A DNA stretch of 64,000 nt from Argyresthia goedartella. Lineage: Eukaryota; Arthropoda; Insecta; Lepidoptera; Argyresthiidae. The translations under genes were made by a program, and so were the position numbers. The notes beneath the pieces are model-generated. The model was not told the origin of the DNA. It did not search any database and worked only from the letters and a program-made list of their open reading frames with translations. Of the stretch, positions 33,193 through 44,616 are shown piece after piece. The DNA lies in NCBI GenBank assembly GCA_949825045.1, contig OX463820.1:11358501-11422500 (forward strand), given 5' to 3'. The stretch's first letter is position 1; every line of letters starts with the position of its first letter.

Positions 33193-33402
33193 GACGACCT
33201 CTGTGGTGCAGCGGTTGTGGCTCTGCCTACCATGCGAGAGGTCCCGAGTTTGATACCCGGCTGGGGGTAAAAAAAAAACCCAGGTCTTGGATGTTTAAAT
33301 GTGTGTGACGTCGCTGTTTCTGGTTCCCACGATACAGGGTATTCTAGTGTGGGACCAGAAGCAATTTATGAGCCTGTACTTAAATGTTTATATGTTTATG
33401 TT
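33193..33402 (+). repeat. SINE family 2 in the Pc intron
   Basis: A complete copy: GACGACCTCTGTGGTGCAGC head, CCATGCGAGAGGTCCCGAGT with TTTGATACCCGGCTGGGGG as a mutated B box, an A-run, CCCAGGTCTTGGATGTT, GTTTCTGGTTCCCACGATAC, and a tail with repeated TTTATATG. Confidence 0.85.
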
Positions 33403-33600
33403 CAACTTTTTGAAATAGTAAACCTAAAAGTTAAAAATATATATATCCTTATATTAAATTGATTCCTCTAACACTTAGTGTTACTTACTCTATTAGTGTT
33501 AGCACAGATATTTTACCTTCTTTCTTGTAGTTAATAGGACTCTCTCAAAACTGATCGTTTTCATAAGAATGCCAACATCACGACAAACTATGGGATATGT

Positions 33601-33924
33601 ATATTTCACCGTAAGATTGTCGAAACCGTTAGATTATAATATAATGTTTTTTTTCTCGTTATAAATTGTAAATTGTACCGTACTGCTTACGATGTGAAGC
33701 GTTAGTTTATAATAAAACCGTTCAATTGTGAACTGGTTTAAACTTAAATTGCAAAGGAAATACCAGGGCAAATACTGCGATAGCTTAGGTGAAGACTAGA
33801 GGGGGCCAGCGCAGCGAAGCCCCCGTATAGTCTTCGTGTTAGGTTGACATGTAAGAACAAAAGAAACGTAAATTCTAAATCCTGTCGGTCTGTTTTACAA
33901 TTTTGACAATCTCACGGTGACATA
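33601..33924 (-). repeat. MITE family B, second copy
   Basis: It begins ATATTTCACCGTAAGATTGT and ends ACAATCTCACGGTGACATA. The interior has TAGCTTAGGTGAAGAC, then GGGGGCCAGCGCAGCGAAGC and TTAGGTTGACATGTAAGAAC, which is the inverse of the interior at 27,350-27,450. Confidence 0.75.
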
Positions 33925-34894
33925 CATAGAATCCTAATGAACTGAAATTTTATTTTGTGATACGTTCATACGCTTCGGCCTCAATGAAGTTTACTTTTCT
34001 AATATATTCAAAATAATCTCCCAAAAATTCTAATCCAGATCTTAGGTAGATACGCGTGTTTTATTTAATCCATTAGCATCATCAGTAACTTGTTTCCAAC
34101 CTTTGGGTCCTCTTCCTTTTTGTGTCAACTTAGCCGTCCCGTTCTAATCGAATCCACATTTTGGCTGCTAGGTGATCCACGGTCCATTCATTTCCTTTTG
34201 GCCACCTCTTCAGGTTCAGGGGTCTATTCCACCTACCACCGCCGCGCCTTACCAACTCTGTCCATTTCTATTTCATCATTCTAGTTACTGACTAGTGTAA
34301 TGCCTAGCTTGAAAGGCTCCATGGCTCGCATTCGTTTTACCGTATCCTTTGAAAGCGTCCTTACATCGATAATTCCATATCCTTAATGATGGGAGGACAC
34401 ATTAGGTTGATTTCGTTCGATTGGCAATTATAACTTGATTTTATTTTCTTTGTACAACTCGGATTTGTGACAATCGATCTTTCGATCGAACTAATTCTGC
34501 ATAATGCTGAACATTAGTTAATAAATAATGAGAAATATACATTAGAATTTATGCTCTCTTTATTAATAAAACACCCGAAGCACATGTAGCACAATAATCC
34601 ATCGAATTAAAGTAAAATATGTTGCATATCAGCCCCAAAAGTTTTTCCGTGTCATCCACCGACCACGCCGCCTGTGTTAAATTTGGGAAACTACTCAAAT
34701 TGGTTCAAATAATTTGTTCAAGCTAATCTCCACTTTACCACACACATTCTCGAGTCATTTCTGTTGTTTATCACGGTGTTCTTGTTATCTGCCGGCATGG
34801 TATCTGAAAGAAGTTGTTGGACTTCAGTCTTTCGTGTCTGCCTCATAAAGTGTCAATTGGAACAAGGCTAGTATTGTTCGCGAGTAACTCCTAC
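33925..34894. other. No recognisable gene
   Basis: 34,090-34,330 resembles LINE-derived text in places, but I could not fix a reading. The remainder is AT-rich. Confidence 0.3.
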
Positions 34895-35045
34895 ATCGTA
34901 CTGCGGCCCTGGTATCTCGGAGTAAACGCGCCACTATTCGGCTTCGACCGTTCCAGAGAGGAGTACGCATGCGCCCCACCGCTTCCACCGGCCAATCAGC
35001 ACTGAGCGGGCCGGTAGTCGGCAAAAATATAACTTTGATGTGCCT
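34895..35045 (+). promoter_or_regulatory. GC-rich island with CCAAT and TATA-like boxes in the Pc intron
   Basis: CACCGGCCAATCAGCACTG holds a CCAAT box, followed at about 35,025 by GCAAAAATATAACTTTG, a TATA-like motif with promoter-like spacing. It stands out from AT-rich flanks. It may be an alternative promoter or enhancer; no downstream ORF or donor was tied to it. Confidence 0.3.
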
Positions 35046-37340
35046 TTAAAAAACTTCTTGTAAAATATGGTTGTTTGAGGACTTGTGGAAAGTGATTAAA
35101 GAAATCCATCAGATTTCATCATAAGTTTGACTGTAGGTATTATTTATAACTCACGAAACTTTAAAAACTACTTCATTTGAAGCGTGGTGTAGTACCTGTG
35201 AAAAAAGTTCAGTGACTTTTCGCTAGATGGCGTTTCAAGCAGAATTTTGAAAGTTATATGTATTTTGTTATAGGGCGAAGATTTTCATGATTCCGTGATC
35301 AGCAGACATTTTTTTTGTTAGATTACACTAGCGTATACTAGGTAACTCTACTCCCTGGTACTTCGAATTCAGTTTCTAGTCTTTCTTCATATTTTTTTGC
35401 TATTTTAGTAGGTTGCGTCTCTACGCGGTATCAAGTTTTGTGGCTTTGTAAAAGATATTTATGATTCTACCCATTCCCAATAACATTACACCAAACCAAC
35501 TCTTTAAAGTATAACCGAAGCCCAAGACAGACAGACGTCAAAGCATTGTAATGTCATCATTTAAAAAATAAAACCTTTAGTGCAGACAGTGTCACGGGAA
35601 CTAAGACACAATACGGTTCACTCCAAAAGCGCCTCGGAACATCTCCACAAAGCGACAAAATTTTCTATAAATAATCTCCTGACAATGCTCTACCGTAATT
35701 TTATCCGGTCCCTTTATCGGAATGTAATAAAAAACTGTTGGTCGCACAAAGAAATCCATGGACATGTTCGTAATAGAATTTTGTTAACTTATAAGAAATC
35801 TTGATAGCTTTATCATTCCCGCGTATCCCGTGCTATCAAAAAATATGTTTTATATTATTTAATGGCGCTGCTTTCTCAGTTTCCATAGCAGACGTTGATT
35901 TATCGCAGATCCATACCCATAAAGTTTTCTCGTGTCGAGATTTCTTCGATTGGAAGTCTGGGTCAGAAATCTTTGAATATTGTCTAGACAACTATTCATG
36001 AACTGATAGTTGGTTTTACCATCATCCATCACTGTACTTTGTCACTATAATACTGTCAAGTTGACTGTTACAAAATAACTTACGATATAACTTATATGTA
36101 TGGCCTACTCTGTTTCGTTCCATGTTCAATCCAACGGGCCAAATTAGGGCTATGTACTCGCCAGTGCTGTAGGTACCGTGCATCACCACCCTTCAGAATA
36201 TAAAAACAACCCTATGTGAATGCTTCCCCTATGTTTAGAAAGCATACTTAATCGCATACACGCACGCACCGAATATTAAAGTGTATCTAGTGAATGGGGG
36301 AAACGTCATGTGGAAGCCTCGCACAAAGAGTCACTTGCATTGTCTAGCGGAGCCTCGTAATCGCATACCGTTACACGGAGTTAAACCACGCACGTATCTG
36401 TGAGTTTACACTGCGCGGTGAACAAGCGATCCTCTGATAAAAGACGCTTTATCAAACTATCTGCCATATCGGTCTCATAATAAGGTCCAAATGAAATTGC
36501 CACTTCACGTTTGAAATACGAGTCTTCACTATCACGATCTCAGAAACTTCAATAGCGTTGTGAAACTGCTATCTCCGGCAAGGACTTCGCTAAATGCGGA
36601 CAACATTACGAGACAGGCAAAAACTCTTTCGAGTCAGTTTGCGTTCCATCATTAAACTAATGTGCCCGTTGCCACAGCAGCAGTTACCGTTGCTATGCCC
36701 CTCGCATTATTATGATAATGGGAAACGAAAAGGAAAGGACCTTTTTCTTGAATCAGATGTAGATAAGGATCGTAATTAGTGAAAGATAATGTGGTCACCG
36801 AAACAGGCGCCGCAGGTGATGATAGGGTTTCCCACGAGCCCAAAGTATAATGAATTGCCCACACCAGACCATACCACCAGGTATTCATTTAGTAAAACCC
36901 TCATACAGACATCTAATAGGTATGACTTTTACAAGTTATAGTCTACGTGATAAAATATATGATGCTGATTTTTGCAGGCAATACTAATATAATTTTTGCA
37001 GGCATAACACGAACTGAAGGGTCGATCCGAAGCAGTACTCCTCTGCTCCTCTTATTACAATTAATTAATAACCGTTGTTATGAACACTTATTACAATAGG
37101 AGGGTCTGATTCCCTGAAAATGTTTGCCGAGCTGTGCTCCCCCAGACATTATTTGCTCCCCCGCACCGGACCAACCAGCCGGCGGCGTCAGCATTTTTTT
37201 CCATAAATGATGTAACTCTCATATCACAAGCATGCAGTAGGGTGTGAGTGATCCCTCATAATTAAGTTATTACTGTTTGGGATTATCTAATGCTTATGAT
37301 GTTTTCGATAAAACCTATTGCATTTCTCTGTCCCAATAAG
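35046..37340. other. No recognisable gene
   Basis: Intron sequence with short ORFs lacking motifs. I find no repeat that I can pair with another in the window. Confidence 0.35.
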
Positions 37341-37463
37341 AATATCTGTTATTAACTTCTCTTGAGAAGTTATTATAATAGGTCTGAAAATTGAAATAGG
37401 TAATTTTGTGTTTTCTTTACGTTTTAAGACCTGGAGAATCATTTGCAATCATTTTTAGAGTGA

Positions 37464-37501
<38 letters not shown>

Positions 37502-38035
37502 TACGTATGTACGTGATCAAAATTATGGAATTCGTTTTCTCAATAACTACTGGACCGAATCGCTTTGATGACCATATCAATCGATACGCCACGTCATGAC
37601 TTAGATCTGAAAGGAGTCTAGAAAAAATCGGTCCAGCGGTTCGTTTTTTATTTGTAAAAAACTGACTTTTTTGAACACGCAACGTTAATTTTGTATGTAA
37701 TTCCAAGTATTGAGGGGTAGATGTGGGTTTTTGAGGGTGCTGGTTTCGAATCTTTCATCAGTTTTTTAAAATTCAAAATGGCGGACCCACTATGACGTCA
37801 TCTTTTTCGTGAAAATTCTTTAAATTCGATAAAATTTATTAATTATTGTGTAATGTTAAAAAATTGTTTTTTTTTTTAATTTTTAACTTCAATTGAAAGT
37901 TGTTATGATCAGTTAGGAAATGGGAATAGTTACTTTCGTAATTTCTTTATGTTTTAAGACCTTAAGAATCATTTGCAGCAGAGATCGGCAAATGATTTTC
38001 TAGGTATCGAAACATTAAAAAAAAGAATTCTTCTC
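37341..38035 (+). repeat. Interspersed repeat with a GT microsatellite
   Basis: The palindrome AACTTCTCTTGAGAAGTT is at 37,355, and a (GT)n run of about 32 bp at 37,467-37,498 follows ATCATTTGCAATC. TGGACCGAATCGCTTTGATG and GGTCCAGCGGTTCGTTTTTT come next. A second TTTTAAGACC..AATCATTTGCA flank occurs near 37,955, and TTCTCAAGAGAAGTTG near 38,031. Confidence 0.55.
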
Positions 38036-38789
38036 AAGAGAAGTTGCTTGTACGGTACTTGCTGCCGAACCGATTTTTTTTTTAAATATTTGTACCTCGT
38101 TATTAAACCTACTACTATCGTCCTAATTCCAATTTTCCCCTGCCTGAACCTGCATTTTCGGCACGATTTACTGTTCCCTCTTACAAATCACATCAGTCCT
38201 TATTTGCTCTCAAGTGTTTGCATTCGAACTTAGCCACAAGTGGTTCGAATAAGCGAGGGTCGCTCGGACCCTTTTGTATTAAACTTGAGAGGTACACCAG
38301 ACCGAAATAAGGACCTTAATTTGCTTAAGGTGCTGAACAGCTTATATAATATAATTAGAAGTATTATATCTTTAGATTTGCAGTTTTCTAGAAAGCTTGC
38401 ATTGACGAACAATTACATGTGATCTTTCTAGACGTTCCTTACATAGGTACTTATACAATGCAAAGCCAGTTGTTATAAACCTGAATCTAAATGTGTTGTG
38501 AAATGTTTTGTTTTCTGTTATAATTGCTCAAAATATTTTTGGAATCGGTAGCTGCAAAATTCATCCAAGAAATATTGGAGACAGTGACAGAATTATTTAA
38601 CGCCAATAAATAAAAATACACTAGATTGGCACACAATCCGATACTGTGTATTATTAAGTACTGAGCTGAAAATCATGAAACCATCCCCAATAATGACACA
38701 ACTTTGAAGTTATAGATAATTAAGATTTCTGACCGCAACTGAAGTTACTACACGGTGTCTCTTAAAACGAGTATATGAGTAACTAACAT
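38036..38789. other. No recognisable feature
   Basis: AT-rich intron sequence; no gene or repeat supported. Confidence 0.35.
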
Positions 38790-39060
38790 GAAAATTAAAG
38801 CTGCAGCACACAACCATTCCTTCAGGCCGCTCGAAAGCGAATGCCGATGCCGGGCCGGTCGTCTTCTGTCTTCACCCGCTGGCAGGCAGGGCAGGGTCGG
38901 CTGCGCTACGCTGCCAGTTCGCAGACTTGCTGGCCTTGTCTGACATATCAGTTTACTCCTCGCACACGGCGCTCGGAATCCGAAGCGAACTGCTTGTGAT
39001 CTCTGTGCTCCTGGTACTTTGGTTACGAAAGAATACGCGCGGACCAACGCACGACAAAAA
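38790..39060. promoter_or_regulatory. GC-rich island in the Pc intron
   Basis: CpG-dense segments such as GAATGCCGATGCCGGGCCGG and CTCGCACACGGCGCTCGGAA interrupt AT-rich sequence. A 99-codon minus-strand frame overlaps it without known motifs. A regulatory element or an unrecognised exon is possible. Confidence 0.25.
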
Positions 39061-39950
39061 AAACATTTTTGGTGGAACGCCCGTTTGTTGTTTTGTTTCT
39101 TTCCAATTACACAGGCGTACCACTGGAAACCTGAACGTGTTTCTTTACAAGATCGATCGTAAATTCATTAACAAATTATTACATAAGGCATTGATTCTCA
39201 TTGAGCATAAAGCCATCAATGGCAGCAATTTGTCTTTATGCACCCATCGCTTTTCCTGTAGGTATTCGCTCTGATGATAGGAATAAAGTGCCTGCATAAT
39301 AAATGACCGGAGCCCGGACCCTACTTGCTGCATACATTGTCCTTGCTGTAGGTAATGTCACGTCCATCACTGGTCTGTACGTGAACGTAATAAAGTTGAA
39401 GAATAAGTTGGGGTCAGCGAGTATGTCTAGACAAAATTTGCCGCTTTTGAGGGACCGGCTTGGTTAAATAATGGTACTTTTTTGAGTATGTATACCTGAT
39501 TTAAGTAAATCACACTGCAATCCCGTATTAAGAAGAATAGTTTCACGGTTCTTCTTAATTCAAAAATACCTATAATCATAGTTATCCAACTATATGATCC
39601 AGCTAACGATAGTCTTGACGCCTAATTGAGGTTTCAAATATTAAAATTAACTCATATTTTAGCTCATCCACATGAGCGATTGCGTAATTCGATACTTTTA
39701 ATCCTACGTCGCAAGCACATTCTTTATTATTATTGTGAATGCAAGTCGCGTCCAACAACAGAGGCAGTGCCAACCTCTTTGTGTCACTGTTTAGAGTTTC
39801 TCAATCACTTTTTCACCATTCTGTATATTTATATGTCCAAAGACTCTGAATAACTAATAATTAGTCTCGTAAATATCATAACTTGTAGTGGGTGTCCCAA
39901 AACTATAGTTCGCCTCAGGTTAGGGCGGCCATAGGGGTAAGAGGAAATCA
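39061..39950. other. No recognisable feature
   Basis: Short ORFs only, none with motifs. GTGGGTGTCCCAAAACTATA at about 39,888 resembles a DNA-transposon end. Confidence 0.35.

Positions 39951-39980
<30 letters not shown>
39951..39980 (+). repeat. 30-bp poly-G tract
   Basis: Thirty consecutive G residues between AGGAAATCA and TGACGTCCCG. It could form G-quadruplex structures and is hard for polymerases, so its true length is uncertain. Confidence 0.95.
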
Positions 39981-39981
<1 letters not shown>

Positions 39982-40540
39982 GACGTCCCGCCCACCTCCC
40001 ACACACCCGCAAAGGCCCTGTGTCATCTTTGTCATAGTACTGCGCGAGTCCGGATCGCCTTCCATGATGCTTGTAACTTCGGTGGTGTATTAAAATGGCA
40101 TCAGTTGCCTCTTCATCATGTTTGAAAAGAAAAAACCAATGATCAATTCTCAATCACGAGAACTCGCCAGTAAAGTAGGTACTGAGAATGGGTACATTGA
40201 ATGGTTTCGAAAAAAATTGATACTAGAAATTGACTTCTTGGTAAAGGATATTAGATTTTTTAAAAAGATCGATGATTTTATCATAGAAGTCAGTGACAGA
40301 AACCTAAAAGCTTGGACGTTCTAACTAGGCCAACAAACTCATGCTCATAAGTATCTCATTACTATGAAAGAATGTAATAAAATAAAATAAACATATTTTT
40401 GAAACCCTGAAGTATTTTCTATTTTGTTTCCTGATTAGTAAAAGTGTTATATAATTATCTAACGATATCTTGCTGGTCGAAATATAAATTCGAAATTGTT
40501 TGAAGTATAAATAGTCTTTAATTTTGATTTGAATAACTAA
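39981..40540. other. No recognisable feature
   Basis: A 68-codon frame (40,118-40,324; EWFRKKLILEIDFLVKDIRF in its middle) is not a family I recognise. The rest is AT-rich. Confidence 0.3.
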
Positions 40541-40640
40541 CGGCCGGTTTCTTGGGCGTTGCTGGTTAAGTTAACAAATGTTTTAAACTGATTTCAGCCA
40601 ATCACTTGCCGCTATTTTGAATATCAGCGGTCATCAGAAT
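40541..40640. repeat. MITE family F, truncated copy
   Basis: CGGCCGGTTTCTTGGGCG at the left end and TGATTTCAGCCAATCACTTG in the core match family F. The right end is lost. Confidence 0.5.
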
Positions 40641-40727
40641 CAGGGTCTTAATCAATCTAAAAGTCATTCATCATCATGATATGTATTCGTAGACATAAGA
40701 GTATAGGAGACGCAATATACATTATTG

Positions 40728-40824
40728 AATTAATTTATTTCATTGAATTCATTCAACAATCAATTATGTCAGCTCTCGGCAGTTCGAATTTATTGTTGAA
40801 TGAATTCAATGAATTAAATTAATT
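40728..40824. repeat. AT-rich hairpin 1
   Basis: The arms 40,728-40,760 and 40,792-40,824 are inverse complements with one mismatch (for example CATTGAATTCATTCAACAAT against ATTGTTGAATGAATTCAATG). Confidence 0.85.
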
Positions 40825-40833
40825 CCACAACAC

Positions 40834-40908
40834 TCACAGAAATAACAATACTTAATAAAATGTGACGTTCATAACGTCACATTTTATTAAGTATTTTTAT
40901 TTCTGTGA
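40834..40908. repeat. Nearly perfect hairpin 2
   Basis: TCACAGAAATA at 40,834 pairs with TATTTCTGTGA ending at 40,908. The inner AATACTTAATAAAATGTGAC pairs with GTCACATTTTATTAAGTATT. The loop is only a few bases. Confidence 0.9.
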
Positions 40909-41682
40909 TTGAGATTGGCCATCAATAGACGCCTCGAACATAGTGACGAACATTCCTTAAGTGTTTCTAGCGATGTATGGATTATTAAAGATTAAATAAA
41001 CTAGATCGTAATGGCCTATTGACATCGCCCCTTCGTGGAATTACGTGCGTTTGCTGCGAGAGAAGTTTCCGAATCACGATTCGAATAGTAAAACACTTAT
41101 ATTCCTTTCGTAGTGCTTGGAGCACCCCCCTGGGTCACGTTGTCACAGAGGGACTTACAGACGACTTGGAGCTCTATTTTTTTATCACTGGCGTGGCATA
41201 ATTGTCGCATGAGACATATGTCACGTTCGACTATCAAGTCGCATGATGTTGATTTTCTGCATTTTTGAATCGTTCGTCATCGGTGTTGCCAATAAATTTG
41301 AAAATGTTGATTTTTATCCGTTGCACGCAGAAAATGTAAAAACCGGTAAATATCGCATAGGAAACGGAACGTTAAATGCTCTCTTAATATAGGCTGTATG
41401 ACACTTATCTGTTCAGTTAAGCTGCAACAAATCGGGCTGTTCAATTTGTCGCAAATATCAAATATTTGACGTTTTGGATTCCAATTTGAAAAAACGCGCG
41501 CAAACAGCAAACTCTGACACTTCAAATTGTTGACATTAGCTTTTAAGTATTTGACGTTTATTCTACTAATCAACTTGCGCAACGAGTGGTGCTGACCACT
41601 CGTTGCAGGCGAATGACTGAAAAATACGAAAGGTCATGCGAGCGATTCAAAAATAGAGCTCTTGGACATTGAAAGGGTCCGA
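40909..41682. other. No gene; small palindromes
   Basis: A perfect 11-bp-arm hairpin lies at 41,580-41,605 (CAACGAGTGGT/ACCACTCGTTG, loop GCTG). GAGCTCTATTTTT near 41,168 and AAAATAGAGCTCT near 41,651 are inverted copies about 480 bp apart, so this may be the inside of a decayed inverted-repeat element. Confidence 0.4.
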
Positions 41683-41985
41683 TGCAACATGCTGGCCTGC
41701 AGGTTTGCTAGGCGTATAGTGGCTGTCAAACTGGCTCTATTCAGAGCTTTTTGCCAGACCTTTTAAACCAGCAGCCTGTGGATCAGATACATGCAGACAG
41801 CCTACAACGCCCTGCACTGCTGTCTAATATGACAATGCACTGAGGATGTTGTTTGGGCTGCCGTTTTACTGCAGCTCTTACACTTTGTTTGCTGAAGCAA
41901 AGATGGCAATTTGAGGTTGTTTGAGGGTGACACAACCTCAGAACAAGTTCTAGCATTATTATAGCATATAATACTTGATGCACAG
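41683..41985 (+). pseudogene. LINE ORF2 C-terminal remnant
   Basis: The plus strand reads RCNMLACRFARRIVAVKLAL, FRAFCQTF and SSLWIRYMQTAYNALHCCL, through stops and frame breaks. These match RCNMLARRFARFTSEVKLTL, FGAYCQTH and SLWVSYKQRIYSAL in the 56,395-59,380 element. It is the same LINE family, heavily decayed. Confidence 0.72.
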
Positions 41986-42954
41986 ACGAATTTTATGCAA
42001 TCATGCGAAGAATAATTGTCTTCACCCGAGTCAGATTGTCAGAAGTCAGACCCAATAAGGGGGATAGCTATTAGATGCCCAAATTCTGGGTAGGAGTGCA
42101 CTTAAATTGTTATGGTTACTGTCAGAGATAATAAAATCGCGTGTTGCCTCTCACCGTATCCTTAGACAAAAATGGCTAAAATGCTATTGTTATTAAATGT
42201 AGTTTAAAGTCACTACCTGTATTTGTTTGTCTAACTAGCGTGTAATGTAGATCTCAATTACATTTGTAATGTTGTTATACTGAAATCAACATATTTATTT
42301 TGAAAATAATTCACGAAGTTAAAAACTTAAAAAAAACGACTTCAAGTTCAAGCCCTATTTCTTCCCCCCCCTGTCGGGATGGGAATGAAGTATGTGTACA
42401 TGAAAAGTCCTCATCAAGACATTTGCTGCACGGAACCACAAATGAAAACGTCATCTGTGTATATTTTTTTGTATCTGTTGATTTTTTCAAAAAGCGCTAA
42501 ATCTATTTTGATAAAATTTGTATGGAACCCTGAAGTAAAACCAATCAAAATAAGAATAATCAAAATCCGTTCATAATTGACGGAGTAAGCGGGTATATAA
42601 CAAACACAAAAAAAAAACAACAAACAGACAATTTGAAAAACTCCTATTTTTTGAAGGCGGTTGAAAAAATACGCATTTTTTGTAAAACATATACTATACA
42701 TACTTTTGTGACACCCATTAACTAAGACACTTACAAACAAATTAGGTACGGCGCGCTTAATACTACCTATGGCAGATAAATAGCTAGCAGTTAAATCGAG
42801 ATAAACTTTGATATTCCACCGAGATTCTCCGACTCCCTTTTATATCTTCGGCCCTTATGCTTATCCTTTGCACACCGTGGGTTATGAATGCGCAGGCGTC
42901 GACGTACGGAATACACGTGGAATATCCCGCGCGTGTCACGTTGTTGATATCTAT
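41986..42954. other. No recognisable gene
   Basis: 42,480-42,670 contains ATGGAACCCTGAAGTAAAAC, GTTCATAATTGACGGAGTAA and CAAACAGAC-type text, the kind found in the common lepidopteran ACCGACTTC repeat. No ORF is supported. Confidence 0.35.
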
Positions 42955-43471
42955 GTTACCGGCAATCTGTATAATGCAGGTATTCTATATATACCTAGGC
43001 AATATTTATAATACCTGGGGCGTTCAGGCAATGTATGAAATATTATCAATATTAATGTCCATTACATACACTACCTAGGAAATATATTCAATGCCCAGGG
43101 ATTATATAGAATACGTACTTGGCCACCGGCAATGTGTAAAATAAATAGATTTTGGTGGAATATCAGGGCAAAACACTGCGGTAGCTTAGGTGAAGGGTAC
43201 AAAAAAAACTTAAAACTAAGTACTTTTTGTTGTTATTACATGTTCAACCTAACACGAAGGATAAAGGGGGCGTCGCTTCGGTCACCCCCTTTACCCTTCA
43301 CCTAAGCTACCGCAGTGTTTTACGCTTTTACATACATTACCGGCTGCACATTGGGTATTATATATAATACCTAGGCAAAGTTTAAAATAAATTATATTTC
43401 AGATGTTTAAGGCATTATATATATTGCCTAGGGATTATATATAATACCGGATTATACAGATTGCCGGAAAC
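42955..43471. repeat. MITE family C with target-site duplication
   Basis: Termini GTTACCGGCAATCTGTATAA and TTATACAGATTGCCGGAAAC are 21-bp inverted repeats with one mismatch. The same hexamer ATCTAT flanks both sides (42,949-42,954 and 43,472-43,477), a likely target-site duplication. The interior is rich in CCTAGGCAATATTTATAAT-like palindromic repeats. Confidence 0.82.
43170..43321. repeat. Hairpin module nested in MITE C
   Basis: AACACTGCGGTAGCTTAGGT at 43,171 pairs perfectly with ACCTAAGCTACCGCAGTGTT near 43,299-43,319; the arms are about 29 bp in total. Between them are GTTCAACCTAACACGAAG and a GGGGGCGTCGCTTCGGTCAC stem. The same module is inside MITE B copies and at 48,399-48,455. Confidence 0.8.
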
Positions 43472-43479
43472 ATCTATAT

Positions 43480-43760
43480 ACAATTTTAATACGCGCGATC
43501 TCCGCGCGTCAAGGCTCAAGCGATATCTACTTCCGCCATTACCTGTCATCGATACTGAAATAATAACAGGTCTTTCAAACATGACCGAAGTTCGTGTTGA
43601 AGGCGATCGAAAAATTAATCAAAGTGACATTTTATTACGCCAATCGCCTCGAGCCCTCGCGGCCGAGATTCTTCCTCTCGCCATTTTTCCACCCCTCCCC
43701 TAACCGGGTTGTTGCCATTCCCAACTCAGCCCATTTCCACAGCCAATCCATTTTATTCCA
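43480..43760. promoter_or_regulatory. GC-rich island in the Pc intron
   Basis: ACGCGCGATCTCCGCGCGTC (itself palindromic) and CGCCTCGAGCCCTCGCGGCC lie in otherwise AT-rich DNA. No coding signal is seen; regulatory function is a guess. Confidence 0.22.
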
Positions 43761-43911
43761 AACACTTGCAAGACAAACTTGTTAACAGTGTGTTTGTGTT
43801 GGCTTACGCGAGTTTCCGAGGCTTGTGGCTTGTGTAAATCAAGCATTATAGGTATTCCATGCATTATAATTTTCTTAAGGACAAACTAGTGAAATGAGGT
43901 ACGTATATGTC

Positions 43912-44410
43912 TTTATCTACACACATATCATAAACCCTCTTTACTGCGTACAAAAACCGCACGTTACGATCAGCATAATGTCAAACTACTTGGTAAAAAC
44001 TCATTTGTTATCTGAAAAATTACACATTATGACCATAATGTGTAGTTTTCTACATATTATGACATTCAAATTTCGAACGCCGACGCCTGCCTGCGTGCCG
44101 CTCCTAGTTTGTGTGTGAAGTTGCTACTGACTGACATTCAAATTTCGAACGCCGACGCCCGCATGCGTGAAGTTGGTACTACAGAACAAGCTAAACAACT
44201 GCAGAGCCACAATGCCGGTCAAACATGCTGTTCCTGAACACATAAAAGAGAGCTTATGATATGTGTGTAGATAAACTAGTGTATGTAACTGTACATAATT
44301 AGGCATTAAAACTCTCGAGTGATATTATTATGAAATTCGCCTTCGGCTAGTTTCATAAACCCACTCTCGAGTATTAATGGCCTCCATAATGTAGCAGTCA
44401 TATAAACTAC
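43912..44410. repeat. Composite MITE, family A, complete copy
   Basis: The first hairpin has perfect 22-bp termini (TTTATCTACACACATATC... at 43,912-43,933 and its complement at 44,254-44,275). The second (44,276-44,410) has CATTAAAACTCTCGAGTG opposite CACTCTCGAGTATTAATG. Inside the first, GACATTCAAATTTCGAACGC occurs twice (44,060 and 44,131), a duplication absent from the 13,547 copy. Confidence 0.82.
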
Positions 44411-44616
44411 TATAATAGAAGAATAGAAGCGTTATGGCATTACTTTTATTCTCAAGTATGCAGCATTCACAATGACTGAATTAAGAATAATTTTGAATGA
44501 TAGGAACATACGGACGTTTTAACGGTGATGGAGGACATCGTGAGGAAACCTTGTGGATATAGCCCAGGCTATTTAGAGTTTCACCTCGGAATGTGCGATA
44601 TAAGCTGTAAATTTGC

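Noticed and set aside
37467..37498. Z-DNA or regulatory role for the GT run
   Set aside because: A simple microsatellite next to a repeat; nothing in the sequence points to function.
39829..40153. ORFs with poly-Gly or poly-Pro runs
   Set aside because: These arise from the 30-bp poly-G tract; no other coding evidence.
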